From Ostreococcus mediterraneus (taxonomy: Eukaryota > Chlorophyta > Mamiellophyceae > Mamiellales > Bathycoccaceae): a stretch of DNA of 64,000 nt. The position numbers and the translations under genes are program-made. Positions 8,999 to 19,164 of this stretch are shown piece by piece (position 1 is the stretch's first letter; each line of letters opens with the position of its first letter). The stretch lies in contig WMKK01000013.1 of NCBI GenBank assembly GCA_012295225.1, forward strand, positions 62,001 to 126,000, in the 5' to 3' direction. Below the pieces are notes generated by a model that saw only the letters and a list, made by a program, of their open reading frames with translations, ran no database searches and was not told the DNA's origin.

Positions 8999-11569
8999 TT
9001 AATCGGTGTCGTTGATTGCGCTCTTTGGCGCGCCGACGGCGACGCTTGAGCTCGGGGTGAGTGGAGAATCGATCCAATCCTCCGCGGCGACGGCTTTGGT
9101 TTTGACGACTGGAAGCGGCGGAGGCGGCGCGACGTGTTGCGCGTGGACGCGTCTCGGTGAGTTTTCCGCGCTCGTGGGCGCGCTTGACGCCCCACCGGTG
9201 GCACCGTCGCTACCCGCAATGGGTGACCGCTGATGCGACCTCGGTGAACGCGGTGGTCGATTCCAGCCGGCGAGCGTGCCGTCGGCGCCGTCGGCAGTGG
9301 GAGCCGTGTTGACGCGTAAATGTGACATTCGAAGCGCCTGCGCGCGCGCCTGCGTCTCTCGCTCGTTACGCTTGGCTCGTTCGAGCGCTTCGCGGTCTTT
9401 ATCATCTAAATCCGCCGTCGGTGTACTCGCGAAATCGTCATCGCGATGGTCGGCAAAGTCAAACGCGCTCCCAATGTCGGACGCGATGTCATCCGAAGGC
9501 GCGGCGTACGAACCAAAGTTCACATGCGACGGCTGCGCTTCACTAAACACGCTCGTCGCATCGCTTTGCGCGTACTCGCTATAGTTGTCCATGTCAAAGT
9601 CATTATCGCGCATCTTTTTGTACTTGCGGATGGCTTTTTGTACGTCCCTCGACGTCGCCGGCGCCGGGATGTCCAAAGGAGCAAACGTATCCGCGTTCTC
9701 GTCGTCCTCGTCCTCGCCCACGCTAAAATCCATCCCTCGCGCGGTACTCATATCGTAAACTCTGCTTCCTGAGGTACCATCAAGCGCTGTCCGTGCCGCC
9801 ATCGTCGCAGACATTGTCGCTGCCGCAACGCTACTACTATTTGAATGCGTGCTCGTCTTGAGCAATCCAGCGCGTTCCTCTGGAGCCGCCGCTCGGTATC
9901 GCGCCGCGTTCGTAGGCCCACATTTATCGTCCCAGCTCCCAGCCGCGACGTACGTGCTGCAGGCAACGATACCGAACCCAATGAGAGATACAAATGAAAT
10001 CGTCCCCACGCCTGAGCCACCAGTCGGCGCCCAACGCATGAGCTCCAACGACGCGCGAAGCAACGCGAGCACGAAGAGCGACTCAAACACGACTTGACGA
10101 ATTTCAAACTTTGTGCACGAGCCTTCGTGTTCGATGTCCGCCATCTCGACGTCGACGTTGCCAACTTTGGGTGTTCTGTGATAAATCGTCGCTGAATCTT
10201 CATCGGGGTAGGTTAACCCGAGAAATCCTCTCGCGTAGCCGATGGTGTAGACTATGACCATGCCGAGCGAGTACACGGCGTGCGGGACGACCCAGGTGAT
10301 TCTACTAATCGTCGTGCGCATCGAACGCACGGCATCGCCCGTGGACGTCGGTGGAGAAGTGATATTTCGCTCGACGTCGGCAACGGCAAATGTATCTGCC
10401 TTTAAGAAGACTAATATGGGCACGATGTAGATGAATGCGGCGCCGTGCATGACGCGTTCAGCGTTGCCGAGCCACATGCCTTCGACGATGAGCTCAGGTA
10501 AGACCAACAACCACACCGCAAAGAGCACCCACTGCGCCGGTCGCAAAAGCGCGGCGGCAAACCACAATCGCGCCAAGTTACCATTCAAGAATCCAACGCT
10601 AATGTTGCTCGAAATACCGTTGAATGAGTTGAACAACACGCTCACAAAGTGCCGCTTGGCGAGGTACGCCCACGCCCACATCCATCGCAGTTGCTGACTT
10701 TTGTACGCACTCAACGTCGAAGGCAACTCGGTTTCGACAACAACGTCCGAGCATGTTTTCCCCCGATAGCCCGCAATTCGCGTTTTGATTGACATGTCGT
10801 ATCCTTCGAGTGCGATTAAACTTTGATCCCAACCGCCGACGGCGCGCAAGGCAGCGGCGCTCCACGTCGCCCCATTCCCAGCCTTCAACACACATCCGAA
10901 CGCGCGCACGTACGCTCTATTTCCAACTACCGTCTCCGCTTCTTCCTTAAACGCCTGGTGCATGGTTAAGAAATTCTGCTTCGCGTTACGAAACCCAACG
11001 CTCGGTTGCACCACCGCGATTTCGCTCCTCCGCTCGCCTCGCTCGTCGTAAAAATACGGAATAATCTTCTCTAAATAATCCTGTCCCGGCACCGCATCGG
11101 CGTCGAGCACGGTTATAAAATCTGCCGCCGTCCGTGTGCGCCCGTACTCCAACGCCGCCGCCTTTGTACGCCGAGCTTTACCCCGTAGCATTTTATTCAC
11201 TCGCAACACGTTGCACACCACGCCTCGTTCTCGCCACTCCGCGCACGCGTCATCCACCACCGTCCGCGTACCATCCTCACTATCATCTAATATCTGTATC
11301 TCAATCGCATCTCGCGGCCAATGGAGCAGGCATGCGACGTCCACCGCGCGTCGCGCGCTCGCAGGCTCGTTAAAGAGCGGTACTTGCACGCAGACGAATG
11401 GCGCGCCTCGCGCGGGCGGCGTCGTCGCGGGACGTCCGCGTTTCACCCCAATCACGCGTTCAAGCGCGCTCAGGATGGAGTACGCGAGAAATACATAGAG
11501 TGGGATGTGCGACAGCGCCAGGGCGAGGTAGAATCCCCCGGTTTCCACGGCGTGTTCGGCGTCATCCAT
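8999..11569 (-). CDS. Cellulose synthase-like A/C-type glycosyltransferase (GT2), putative beta-mannan/glucan synthase
   Basis: This is an 856-residue polytopic GT2 enzyme related to land-plant CSLA (glucomannan 4-beta-mannosyltransferase) and CSLC, acting in Golgi membranes. One N-terminal helix (about 11-34) precedes the catalytic domain. Motifs in order: QVPLFNE (61-67), LDDSED (94-99), LDADA (155-159), EGYD (255-258) and QQLRW (292-296), so the D, D, D, QxxRW set is complete. Four or five helices follow to about residue 560. The last ~290 residues form an acidic, Ser/Asp-rich tail ending in a Pro/Ser-rich region, longer than in plant CSLA/CSLC. The ATG at 11569 is chosen; the frame upstream has only a TTG. 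Green algae are known to carry a single ancestral CSLA/C gene, which this fits. The product has not been established here. Confidence 0.88.
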   Translation of the reverse strand: MDDAEHAVETGGFYLALALSHIPLYVFLAYSILSALERVIGVKRGRPATTPPARGAPFVCVQVPLFNEPASARRAVDVACLLHWPRDAIEIQILDDSEDGTRTVVDDACAEWRERGVVCNVLRVNKMLRGKARRTKAAALEYGRTRTAADFITVLDADAVPGQDYLEKIIPYFYDERGERRSEIAVVQPSVGFRNAKQNFLTMHQAFKEEAETVVGNRAYVRAFGCVLKAGNGATWSAAALRAVGGWDQSLIALEGYDMSIKTRIAGYRGKTCSDVVVETELPSTLSAYKSQQLRWMWAWAYLAKRHFVSVLFNSFNGISSNISVGFLNGNLARLWFAAALLRPAQWVLFAVWLLVLPELIVEGMWLGNAERVMHGAAFIYIVPILVFLKADTFAVADVERNITSPPTSTGDAVRSMRTTISRITWVVPHAVYSLGMVIVYTIGYARGFLGLTYPDEDSATIYHRTPKVGNVDVEMADIEHEGSCTKFEIRQVVFESLFVLALLRASLELMRWAPTGGSGVGTISFVSLIGFGIVACSTYVAAGSWDDKCGPTNAARYRAAAPEERAGLLKTSTHSNSSSVAAATMSATMAARTALDGTSGSRVYDMSTARGMDFSVGEDEDDENADTFAPLDIPAPATSRDVQKAIRKYKKMRDNDFDMDNYSEYAQSDATSVFSEAQPSHVNFGSYAAPSDDIASDIGSAFDFADHRDDDFASTPTADLDDKDREALERAKRNERETQARAQALRMSHLRVNTAPTADGADGTLAGWNRPPRSPRSHQRSPIAGSDGATGGASSAPTSAENSPRRVHAQHVAPPPPLPVVKTKAVAAEDWIDSPLTPSSSVAVGAPKSAINDTD

Positions 11570-11848
11570 GGCTGTGAGCAACGCGCGAATCAATCCAATT
11601 CCAATCTAATCGGTACTCTATCGTGCCCTATCGTTCGCGTGCGTGGGGTATCGCGAGATGTGTAAGCGCGCACGCGTAGATGGAATTGTGTGTGTGCGTC
11701 TGCGCGCGTCGTCGCGCGTGCGCACGCGTCGTAAAGTGACGCAAGTGTTGGGAGCAAGCACCTTCGGGTGTTGGGGACGCAGACAGACAGACAGTCATAT
11801 TATTACTAGCTAAGTGTGCATATTACTGCTACTATGTGTGCGTGCGTG

Positions 11849-11858
11849 TTAAATCAAA

Positions 11859-11892
<34 letters not shown>

Positions 11893-13336
11893 GGTCGTCG
11901 GCGCTCGGCTGTTCGGCGCTCGGCTGTTCGGCGTCGCGTATCGCTTCGAAATCGCTCAGCCGCTCGATGATGGCATCCGTGCGCTTCTTTTGCTTCTCCG
12001 TCACCACCCGTGCGCCGTCGCCGTCGCTGCCGCTACGTCTATTAGTTGTACGTTTATGTGCGCGACGCAAAGAACTGGTGATGACATTTAGCGTGCGCTC
12101 GCAGGCGCGCGCCCGGTCGGCGCCAGACCAGCCAGACGAAAAATCGAGCGTCTCGATGAATCGCGTAAACATCTTTCCAAAATCACGCCCGATCGCCTCT
12201 GTCGGCGCACCATCCTTGGCCACCGCTGAGTAATGAATAGTGAGACTTTTGCCCACCGCGACGTGGCCATGTTTGGTGACGAACCACCTCAACGTCGGCA
12301 AGAAGACTTTTCCAAAGTGCCAGGCGCGCAAATCCCAAATGAAACCAATTTTATCGAGCTGCTTAATCCGCGCCTTTGCGAGCTGCGGATCCCGATCGCG
12401 GAATCGCAAATGCCGAATCTGCGCTACCGCTGCACCGAGTTCGAAACCACGTAAATGCGGCATGACGATCAGCGGGAAGCGTTCTTGAACCTTTGACGGA
12501 CGCCACGAGTCTTGAATCGTGTCGCCAAAGACGAAATCCGCCGGCACGTGCAAATGTCCTCGACTACGACGAAACACTAGTAAACCCATCAAAATATTTT
12601 GGCGGAAATAAAACTCCTCATCGTCCCACACGAATTCAACTCCATGAAGCGCATCAAAGCGATCGGGGCGACCGTCAATAAATGTTCCTTTGGCGCGGAT
12701 GTCGTTGACGCGTTGGCCGAGCGCGTACCCTCTATTATATGGCTTCAAATTATTCGCCGCGCTATACGCCTCATCCTCTTTAGGCGTCTCATACCCCGCT
12801 GGTATGTTATTCTTATGATGAGCTTTGATGTAATACCGCAAACTCGGAATAACTTGCTTGTAAAATACCCAATCTTCCGAGTCCCAAGCAAACGTTTCAC
12901 CCGTCGCCGCGCCGATGGCGTCCAACGCCGCCAACCGCGTCGCATCACCGCGCACAAAATCCCCGCGCTGACGCATGCGATCGACGCGCAACCCAAGCTT
13001 TGTGCCCGCCATCGCACCTTTCGCATCGCTCGGCACGACGTACGCGCGCGGGACGTTCAAGTGCCCGCGCTCGGCGTAAAACGCCGCCAGCGCGGGAAGC
13101 ACTTCATCCTCAAACGTCACGTCCCGCGCCGCCGATCGCGCGTTCGCGCGCTGCGCGCGCACATCCTCGCGCGCTTCGCGCACGAGCGCCTCGGGGGCGT
13201 CATCCGCGCGCGCGCGCGCGGCGTAGCGACGCACAGGTTCGGAGCTGCGGTGCGCACCGTGACCACTCGATGCGAAGGACACGCTCGCATGACGCGCCGC
13301 CGACGCCGCGCGACGCGCGGCGTGCGCGCGCAACAT
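11849..13336 (-). CDS. Helicase-associated (HA) repeat protein, likely organelle-targeted
   Basis: This 495-residue protein has four HA-type repeats, seen as repeated FYxxxGHLxVP, LGxRVxxxR and ALxxxGFxWD patterns: for example LAAFYAERGHLNVPRAYVVP, then RYYIKAHHKNNIPAGY, VFRRSRGHLHVPADFVFG and LRWFVTKHGHVAVG. The N-terminus (about 50 residues) is Arg/Ala/Ser-rich and lacks acids, as in plastid or mitochondrial presequences. No helicase domain is attached. Such stand-alone HA-repeat proteins are common in algae and their role, presumably nucleic-acid binding, is unknown. The C-terminus is a run of Asp encoded by GTC/GAC triplet repeats near 11855-11890. It is divergent from the release-factor gene at 13502, with 165 bp between starts. 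Confidence 0.75.
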
Positions 13337-13501
13337 CCCTCACGCCGCCCGTGCGACCGCGAGAGCGCGCGCGAGCGTCCGTCGTGGCGTCGGCGGTGGC
13401 GTCAGACGACGATTAATGACGCCGCCGCCATCACATTGTCATTTCAAATCAATCATCAATCGTCACAGCTCCGCGCGTCGCGCGCGGTGGCGAGCCACGT
13501 C

Positions 13502-14443
13502 ATGCGCGCGGCGACGCAGACGACGATGATGACTGCAATTTTCCGTCGCGCGCGCGGCGCCGTCGCGCGGTGCGCGTCGTCAGCGCCGCGCACAACGCTG
13601 GTGTCGGTACACGCTTTACCATCAACGGTGCGCACGGCGCACGCCTCTCGCGCGCGCTGCATCGCCGTGCGCGCGCGCGCGTCGGCGCTGGGCGAACGAA
13701 CGAGTTTGGTGCTATCGCTCCACGCGCGACAGGTGCGGAATTTAAGCGCGCGTGGGCGAGGGTACGACGATGATGAGCTCTGGGACGAAGATGAATTTGA
13801 GGATGAGGACCCGTACGCGGAGGACGAAGACGACGATATGGATGACGATGCGTACGAGGACGAGGACGATGAGGACGTGGATGCGCCGATGTTTTCATCT
13901 GATGCGTCGCGCGCGGATGTCTTGCGGTCTATCGCGGCACCGCGCGTGAGAGACACGCTGCCTTTACCGCCCAAGGGCGCGGATACGACGCCGCCTCGAC
14001 CGGTGACCAAGGATGATGTTTCGATATCCTTTGCGCGCAGCGGTGGTGCGGGCGGGCAAAACGTCAACAAGGTGAACACAAAGGTTGATATGCGTCTGGA
14101 CGTGGCGAAAGCGGTCGCGGATGGATGGCTTCCGCAATGGTGCGCGGATCGTTTAGTCGTCGCGGAGAAGAATCGCGTCAACGGCGCCGGCGAGCTCGTG
14201 GTGAACAGCACGAGGCATCGCACGCAGAGTCAGAACATCGACGATGCGTTGGAGAAGTTGCAGTCTTACATTAATCGCGCAGCAAAGCTCCCGGGCGCGA
14301 AGTCCGACGCAAAGAAGAAGAAAAAGTTGGAAAATCAAGTCAAACGCTCCAACCAACGCAGGCTCGACGATAAAGCCAAGTCGAGCGAAAAGAAATCAAA
14401 TCGTAAATCCGGAAAGAACATTAAAAACTTTGACGACTACTAG
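13502..14443 (+). CDS. Organellar class-I release-factor-like peptidyl-tRNA hydrolase (ICT1/ArfB type)
   Basis: This 313-residue protein of the ribosome-rescue release factors hydrolyses peptidyl-tRNA on stalled organelle ribosomes. The key motif RSGGAGGQNVNKVNTKV (about 180-195) contains the catalytic GGQ. It is followed by a recognisable domain-3 core (LPQWCADRLVVAEKNRVNG, STRHRTQSQNIDDAL). The C-terminus is Lys-rich, as in ArfB/ICT1, where a basic tail enters the mRNA channel. The first ~80 residues are Arg/Ala/Ser-rich, typical of an organelle presequence, and are followed by a very acidic stretch (about 88-127). There is no codon-recognition domain, so it is not a canonical RF1/RF2. The open frame extends far upstream, but the ATG at 13502 is the first that leaves a sensible targeting peptide. 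Confidence 0.88.
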   Translation: MRAATQTTMMTAIFRRARGAVARCASSAPRTTLVSVHALPSTVRTAHASRARCIAVRARASALGERTSLVLSLHARQVRNLSARGRGYDDDELWDEDEFEDEDPYAEDEDDDMDDDAYEDEDDEDVDAPMFSSDASRADVLRSIAAPRVRDTLPLPPKGADTTPPRPVTKDDVSISFARSGGAGGQNVNKVNTKVDMRLDVAKAVADGWLPQWCADRLVVAEKNRVNGAGELVVNSTRHRTQSQNIDDALEKLQSYINRAAKLPGAKSDAKKKKKLENQVKRSNQRRLDDKAKSSEKKSNRKSGKNIKNFDDY

Positions 14444-14776
14444 CCCGGTTGTACAATACCGCACACACTCTATTTACTATTTCCGCATCGCGCGCGCGCT
14501 CTTGTGCGCATCCGCGTCGTCAAACGACGCCAAAACGACGACAACCGCGAAAAAGCGCACACCCCATGTGTCACTCGTTCACCTTATCCTCACACGTCGC
14601 CGCACCACGCGCGACGCAGGGCGCCATCGCGCCGACGCCGCGAACGCACGCGCGCAGAACGAGCGCTTGAACCTCTCTCGCGGCGTCGACGCGCCGACGC
14701 GCGCCGCACGCGCCCGTCGGCGCCGCGCGCACGCGACGACCGCGCCGCGCGCTGCCGCGTCAGCACCGCGGCTGCG
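14444..14776. other. Intergenic stretch upstream of the START protein
   Basis: About 330 bp lie between tandem plus-strand genes. The open frame of the downstream gene extends back through part of it, but the codons there read as Arg-rich low-complexity sequence and look non-coding. I see no RNA gene or strong repeat. Confidence 0.4.
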
Positions 14777-16561
14777 ATGAGCTCTCGCGCGTATTCGCGC
14801 TCGCCGTCGCCCGAATGCGCGGTGGAAGACTCGGCGGAGTATTGGAATAATCACCACTACGCGCCGCACGCGCGCGATGGGGCGCTGGGCGCGCAGGGCG
14901 CGGGTAAAGGCGCGAGCCGGGCGCCGCGGCGGTCAGCGAGCCCAGAGGTCACGAGCCCCGCGCGCGCGTCTTTCGACGCTCCATCACGCTCGAGTTCGCC
15001 TGCGCTCGAGCACGACGTGGTGTTGAGCACAAATGAGTGTTTGTGTGCGACGACGATCGCGGCGATGTGCGTGCAGGTGTTTCGTGGAGTGATGACGACG
15101 CGAGAGATGGCGCTCGGCGTGCTCGCCATGTGGGCGACGTCCCTCGCCGCGCGTTCTGCGTTCGGAAATGGGATTTCTATGGATTCAAACACGCCTCCGC
15201 CCGATCGAGTGGTGTTACTAGTGATTAAACTTGTGTTTACTATTGCGCGGTGGGCGGTGATGACGCTCGTTCGCGCACCTTTGAAGACGACGGCGACGTT
15301 GCACCGTCGAGCGTGGCATCGCGCGGTGGACGAAGGCTGGGACGACGATTGCGCCGCCACGGTTGCGGCGAAAGATTTAGCCGATGACGTGCGCGAATGC
15401 GTGACAAATAAAGATTACGAAGACTTTGCCAGAGCCATCGCGAACGATGAGGGCGAATGGGATGTGATTGCGAGCGGTAAAGTTGGCGCGTGCACGTACC
15501 GCATGCTCAGAGGCGTCTCCGCCGAAGACCGCGAGGCGATGAAGACTGGCATCGCAAAGTTCCGCACCGAAGTACTCATGGCTGGCGTATCCGCCGACGT
15601 ATTGTTCGACGCGCAGACTGACTTGCTCGGGCGGCAGGAGTGGGATTCCACGACGTTACATCCGACGCAAGTTGAACGAGAAGCGCGAGCCGAAGGCCAC
15701 AATTTCGCGGCGCGCGACGTCGTGTACTGGCGTTTACGCTACCCCCGGCTCATGGCCCCGCGCGATTACATCGTCGCCCGACGTCAATGGCGAGACTCGA
15801 AAACTAACACACTGACGTGCATTTGTCGGGACGCGTTATCGGCGCCATCGGCGTTGAATGCGATGAAGGCGCTCCAACGCGGGATGGGATGCCAAGCCGT
15901 CGACGTCAAACGCATGTACAGCGCGGTGATGGTTGGACCGAGCGCGGACGTTAATGGGAGTCAATACGTGAGCATATATTACGAAGACTCAGGTGTGCCG
16001 CCGAGAATTGCGCACATGGCGGCGGCGAAAGGGTTGGATCGGTACATGGCGACGTTTGAGCGGGAAATTCAGCGTCGGGCGCGGGCGGGGACGCAAAGAG
16101 ATTTGAGCGACGTACCGCCGCCGCCGAGCGTGGAGCGGGACATGGCGAGCGTCTCGTTCACCACTGGGCGCGTAAGCGTACCGCAGAGTGATGATGAGGG
16201 CGACGATGGCGATGATTGTCGCGGCGGTGGTGGCGCGCCGACGGTGTTGGATTCGACAAACGACCCGGCGAGCACGTCGCCGCATTTCGCGCCGACAAAC
16301 GCCAGTCGCGAGTATCGGTTCCGCGGACACAACGGTTTAGGCAAACGACAGCGCATTCGTCGGCGCATCGGACGATTAATTCGAGTCATGCAGGATCTAG
16401 TTGATCCTAAAGCGCCGCAGCGACAGGCGGCGTTGTTTGTGGATGAAGACGACGACCAGAGACATCCCGTCGAACCCTTTCGAGGACGAAAACGGCGATG
16501 GCTAAAACGAGCGGCGCTCGGTGCGTTAGTCTGGATCTCGCGCGGTGGTCGAGACGAATAG
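14777..16561 (+). CDS. START (lipid-transfer) domain protein with N-terminal membrane helices
   Basis: This 594-residue protein has a disordered Ser/Pro/Arg-rich N-terminus (1-80), two hydrophobic segments (about 85-125 and 145-168), then a START domain at about 205-435. The domain is recognised from YEDFARAIANDEGEWDV, the central FDAQTDLLGRQEWD, YWRLRYPRLMAPRDYIVARR (the family RDYV..R motif, 328-336), and the C-terminal helix around RIAHMAAAKGLDRYMATFE. The C-terminal 150 residues are acidic and then basic. It probably binds and moves a lipid near a membrane; the ligand cannot be told. The start is the ATG before SSRAYSRSPSPE. Arrangement resembles algal and plant START proteins with membrane anchors. 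Confidence 0.82.
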   Translation: MSSRAYSRSPSPECAVEDSAEYWNNHHYAPHARDGALGAQGAGKGASRAPRRSASPEVTSPARASFDAPSRSSSPALEHDVVLSTNECLCATTIAAMCVQVFRGVMTTREMALGVLAMWATSLAARSAFGNGISMDSNTPPPDRVVLLVIKLVFTIARWAVMTLVRAPLKTTATLHRRAWHRAVDEGWDDDCAATVAAKDLADDVRECVTNKDYEDFARAIANDEGEWDVIASGKVGACTYRMLRGVSAEDREAMKTGIAKFRTEVLMAGVSADVLFDAQTDLLGRQEWDSTTLHPTQVEREARAEGHNFAARDVVYWRLRYPRLMAPRDYIVARRQWRDSKTNTLTCICRDALSAPSALNAMKALQRGMGCQAVDVKRMYSAVMVGPSADVNGSQYVSIYYEDSGVPPRIAHMAAAKGLDRYMATFEREIQRRARAGTQRDLSDVPPPPSVERDMASVSFTTGRVSVPQSDDEGDDGDDCRGGGGAPTVLDSTNDPASTSPHFAPTNASREYRFRGHNGLGKRQRIRRRIGRLIRVMQDLVDPKAPQRQAALFVDEDDDQRHPVEPFRGRKRRWLKRAALGALVWISRGGRDE

Positions 16562-16602
16562 CGAAACTATGTTATACTAATAATGAATTGATTCTATGCC
16601 TT

Positions 16603-17712
16603 CTACGCTATGATGACGTCGCAGTCGATGCCAAACGCGCGTTTAATCGCCGGCGCTACGGCGGATTTACGTTTCCATAAGAAATTCAAATGTCCACCGT
16701 CAAAGTCGTAACGCTCATATGCGTCACCGATTTCGGCGTCACCAGCGCCCGACATCACACGCAACGCACGATCGATACCTTCATTCGAGCTCACGCCGAC
16801 GAAACGATCGTGCTTGGCGGTTAACACGACGGATTTCGTCACCGAATTCGCGGCGACGAGACCTTCGACGCCGAGCTCGCGCATCTCGTATAGCATTCTC
16901 TCTCGCGCCTTATCGTCATCATCGCCGCACTCGCGCGCTAAAATATCCCACGCGACGCGCTTGCCGATGCTCCCATCCACGAACGGCGTACCATCGCTCG
17001 GACCGGCGATGCAACATACGCCGACGTCCCCGCCGACGTCGGCTCGGCTCGCCGCCAACGCGCTCGCGGCCAACGCGCTCATCGTTCCTCCGAGCGATAT
17101 TCCCGCAAAAACCCAATCTACGTCACACACGGAAGCATCTTTTGCATTCTTCACGACGTCTGCATGCACCAGGCGCGCCAAGAGCATCATCTCCACGGGC
17201 GTGACGCTCAACTGAATCTTCGCATCCGCCACCGTGCGTAACACGTGCGCGCTCTGCGCCGGCGGCTTTCGATCGCCGTAGTACGCAATCGTCGGCACCA
17301 CGCACTCGATGCCATCCGCTAATAACTCGCGCGCGATGCCCGCGCGGTACCACTCGGTCTGGTCGCCCGTACACGGGAGCAGCACTGCGACGCGGCGCTT
17401 CGTCCCGACGTCTCGACGCGCTGGCGAGAAGCGCGTAAACGACACGCGGGCGCTCTCCGGCGGTAAAACATCCGCGAATGGCGACGTAAAATACCCCGAG
17501 TCGCGTATGTATCCATCATCCACGACGTCTCGCGTGATCCATGTGAGCTTTACGTCGCCGATAGTCGCGTCGCCGCTGAGGACCTCGCGCGCTCTGCTCG
17601 CGACGCGGGACGCGACCGCGACGTCGCCCCATCCGTCCGTGAAGAATCTATACTTTCGAGGCGTAATGTAGGCACCGATGAATTCAAAAATATGGTCAGC
17701 CAAGGCGGACAT
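16603..17712 (-). CDS. ABHD18: Alpha/beta-hydrolase of the ABHD18 (DUF2048) family
   Basis: This is a 369-residue alpha/beta hydrolase. The family's N-terminal pattern (YRFFTDGWGD) is followed by VAVLLPCTGDQTEWYR with the oxyanion region, the nucleophile elbow GISLGG (Ser206 in VFAGISLGGT), and a C-terminal catalytic His in YDFDGGHLNFLWKR, as in ABHD18. Animal ABHD18 is a mitochondrial protein linked to cardiolipin metabolism; that role is only suggested here. There is no obvious presequence. It is downstream of, and on the same strand as, the MnmA gene (72 bp apart) and convergent with the START gene (41 bp apart). Confidence 0.85.
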   Translation of the reverse strand: MSALADHIFEFIGAYITPRKYRFFTDGWGDVAVASRVASRAREVLSGDATIGDVKLTWITRDVVDDGYIRDSGYFTSPFADVLPPESARVSFTRFSPARRDVGTKRRVAVLLPCTGDQTEWYRAGIARELLADGIECVVPTIAYYGDRKPPAQSAHVLRTVADAKIQLSVTPVEMMLLARLVHADVVKNAKDASVCDVDWVFAGISLGGTMSALAASALAASRADVGGDVGVCCIAGPSDGTPFVDGSIGKRVAWDILARECGDDDDKARERMLYEMRELGVEGLVAANSVTKSVVLTAKHDRFVGVSSNEGIDRALRVMSGAGDAEIGDAYERYDFDGGHLNFLWKRKSAVAPAIKRAFGIDCDVIIA

Positions 17713-17784
17713 GATGGGCGTTAGAGTTGAGACATGCGCGCCGAGGTGTGGAGCTATTTATAACCGACGGCGCAAGGAAACAAA

Positions 17785-19164
17785 CTACTGACTCCCGCGA
17801 CGTTCTTCAAACAGCGTACGGGATGTGCTATGTATGATGCCACCACCGAGACACACGTCGTCATCGGGAGCGTAAAAGACGACGGCTTGGCCAGGAGTGA
17901 CGGCGCGCTCGGGCGACGCAAACGTGACGAGGAGCGTCGGCGGCGCTCCCGAGGCGTCGGCGCGACTGTCGTACGCGGTGGAAAACGCCGATGGGACGAA
18001 TTTTGACGACATGGATTGCGTGTGCGTGTCGTTCGTGCCGATACTTGCGCCGTTATACCCGTCACGGTGTGCGGTGAGGGTCACGGGCGTAAGTTGAGCG
18101 GCGTAACGCGTCTTGGCGCGTAATTTCGCGACGCCGGCGGGCGGCTCGCCGGCGACCCAAAACGGTTCCGTCACCATCGCCGATGTCGAGAATAACGCCT
18201 CATGCTCGGGCCCACTCGCAACATATACGACGTTGATCGCCGTATTTTTGCCCACCACAAACCAAGGCTTGGCAGCGCCACCAATCTTTGCCCGCTGACC
18301 GACGGTGTACGACGCCAATCCTCGATGCGCTTCGGCGCCCGGCACGACGCGCATCGTCTCCACATCCACGAATTCCCCCGCCTTGCTTTCAACGTACTCG
18401 CCAATAAACTCACCAAATGGCCTTCGGCCGATAAAACAAATTCCCGCGCTCGAACGACGTTCGGCGGCGGTAAAATTCAACGCGCGCGCGGCGTCCCGAA
18501 TATCTGATTTCAACGCTTCGCCGAGCGGAAAGCACGCGCTCGATAACGCCTCTCCCGTCACCGACGCTAAAAAGTACGACTGATCCTTCGTGATATCAAC
18601 ACCCCTTAACAGCTCTACCATGCTGTTATGATTCCCTGACCTACGGATGCGTGCATAATGCCCTGTGGCGAGATATTCCGCCCCCAGTCGCTCGCGCGCG
18701 TGCCGCAGCAACGCGCCGAATTTCACCCGTCGGTTACACTCTAAATCAGGATTTGGCGTCGCTCCGCTCGCGAACGCGCCCACGAACGGCTCAAACACCT
18801 CATGCCAATACGTTCTACTAAAATCAACCTCATCCAGCGCGATGCCTATTGCGTTGGCGGTTTCGCGGGCGGATTTCCTGTCGTCCACGTACCCGCAGTC
18901 GTCGTCGCGTTCGTCAAACCCATCCCAATTGCGCATGAGCACGCCCGTGACGTCGTGTCCGAGCTGTTTCAGCGCCCAGGCGGCGACGGCGGAATCGACG
19001 CCACCGCTCAGGCCGACGGCGATGCGCGACGGTGCTCGAGGGGCGCCGAGCTCGCAGCGTTTGAGGAGCGCATCGAGCTGCGCCACCGTTGCGGTGGTGC
19101 TCGTCGACGTCGTCGCGCTGTGTGCGCTGTATGCGCGCTGACACGCGCGCCGCCACGCGGACAT
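17785..19164 (-). CDS. MTU1: tRNA-specific 2-thiouridylase, mitochondrial (MnmA/MTU1/TRMU)
   Basis: This 459-residue enzyme thiolates U34 of mitochondrial Lys, Glu and Gln tRNAs. The PP-loop is IAVGLSGGVDSAVAAWAL (SGGVDS at 53-58). The first catalytic Cys is in PNPDLECNRRVKF (Cys143) and the second in AGICFIGRRPFGEF (Cys243). TGHYARI and DITKDQSYFL are typical. The presequence MSAWRRACQRAYSAHS supports mitochondrial import and sets the start at 19164; the frame runs 55 codons further up to an ATG at 19329, which is less likely. The C-terminal beta-barrel domain is complete (TVGQRAKIGG through FYAPDDDVCLGGGII). Confidence 0.93.
   Translation of the reverse strand: MSAWRRACQRAYSAHSATTSTSTTATVAQLDALLKRCELGAPRAPSRIAVGLSGGVDSAVAAWALKQLGHDVTGVLMRNWDGFDERDDDCGYVDDRKSARETANAIGIALDEVDFSRTYWHEVFEPFVGAFASGATPNPDLECNRRVKFGALLRHARERLGAEYLATGHYARIRRSGNHNSMVELLRGVDITKDQSYFLASVTGEALSSACFPLGEALKSDIRDAARALNFTAAERRSSAGICFIGRRPFGEFIGEYVESKAGEFVDVETMRVVPGAEAHRGLASYTVGQRAKIGGAAKPWFVVGKNTAINVVYVASGPEHEALFSTSAMVTEPFWVAGEPPAGVAKLRAKTRYAAQLTPVTLTAHRDGYNGASIGTNDTHTQSMSSKFVPSAFSTAYDSRADASGAPPTLLVTFASPERAVTPGQAVVFYAPDDDVCLGGGIIHSTSRTLFEERRGSQ

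Noticed and set aside
8584-9405. 273-codon minus-strand frame overlapping the small gene and the GT2 gene end
   Set aside because: Arg/Pro-rich shadow; the GT2 gene on the same strand uses another frame with clear motifs.
12599-13500. Upstream extension of the release-factor frame
   Set aside because: It overlaps the conserved HA-repeat gene on the other strand, and its residues are Arg-rich without family features.
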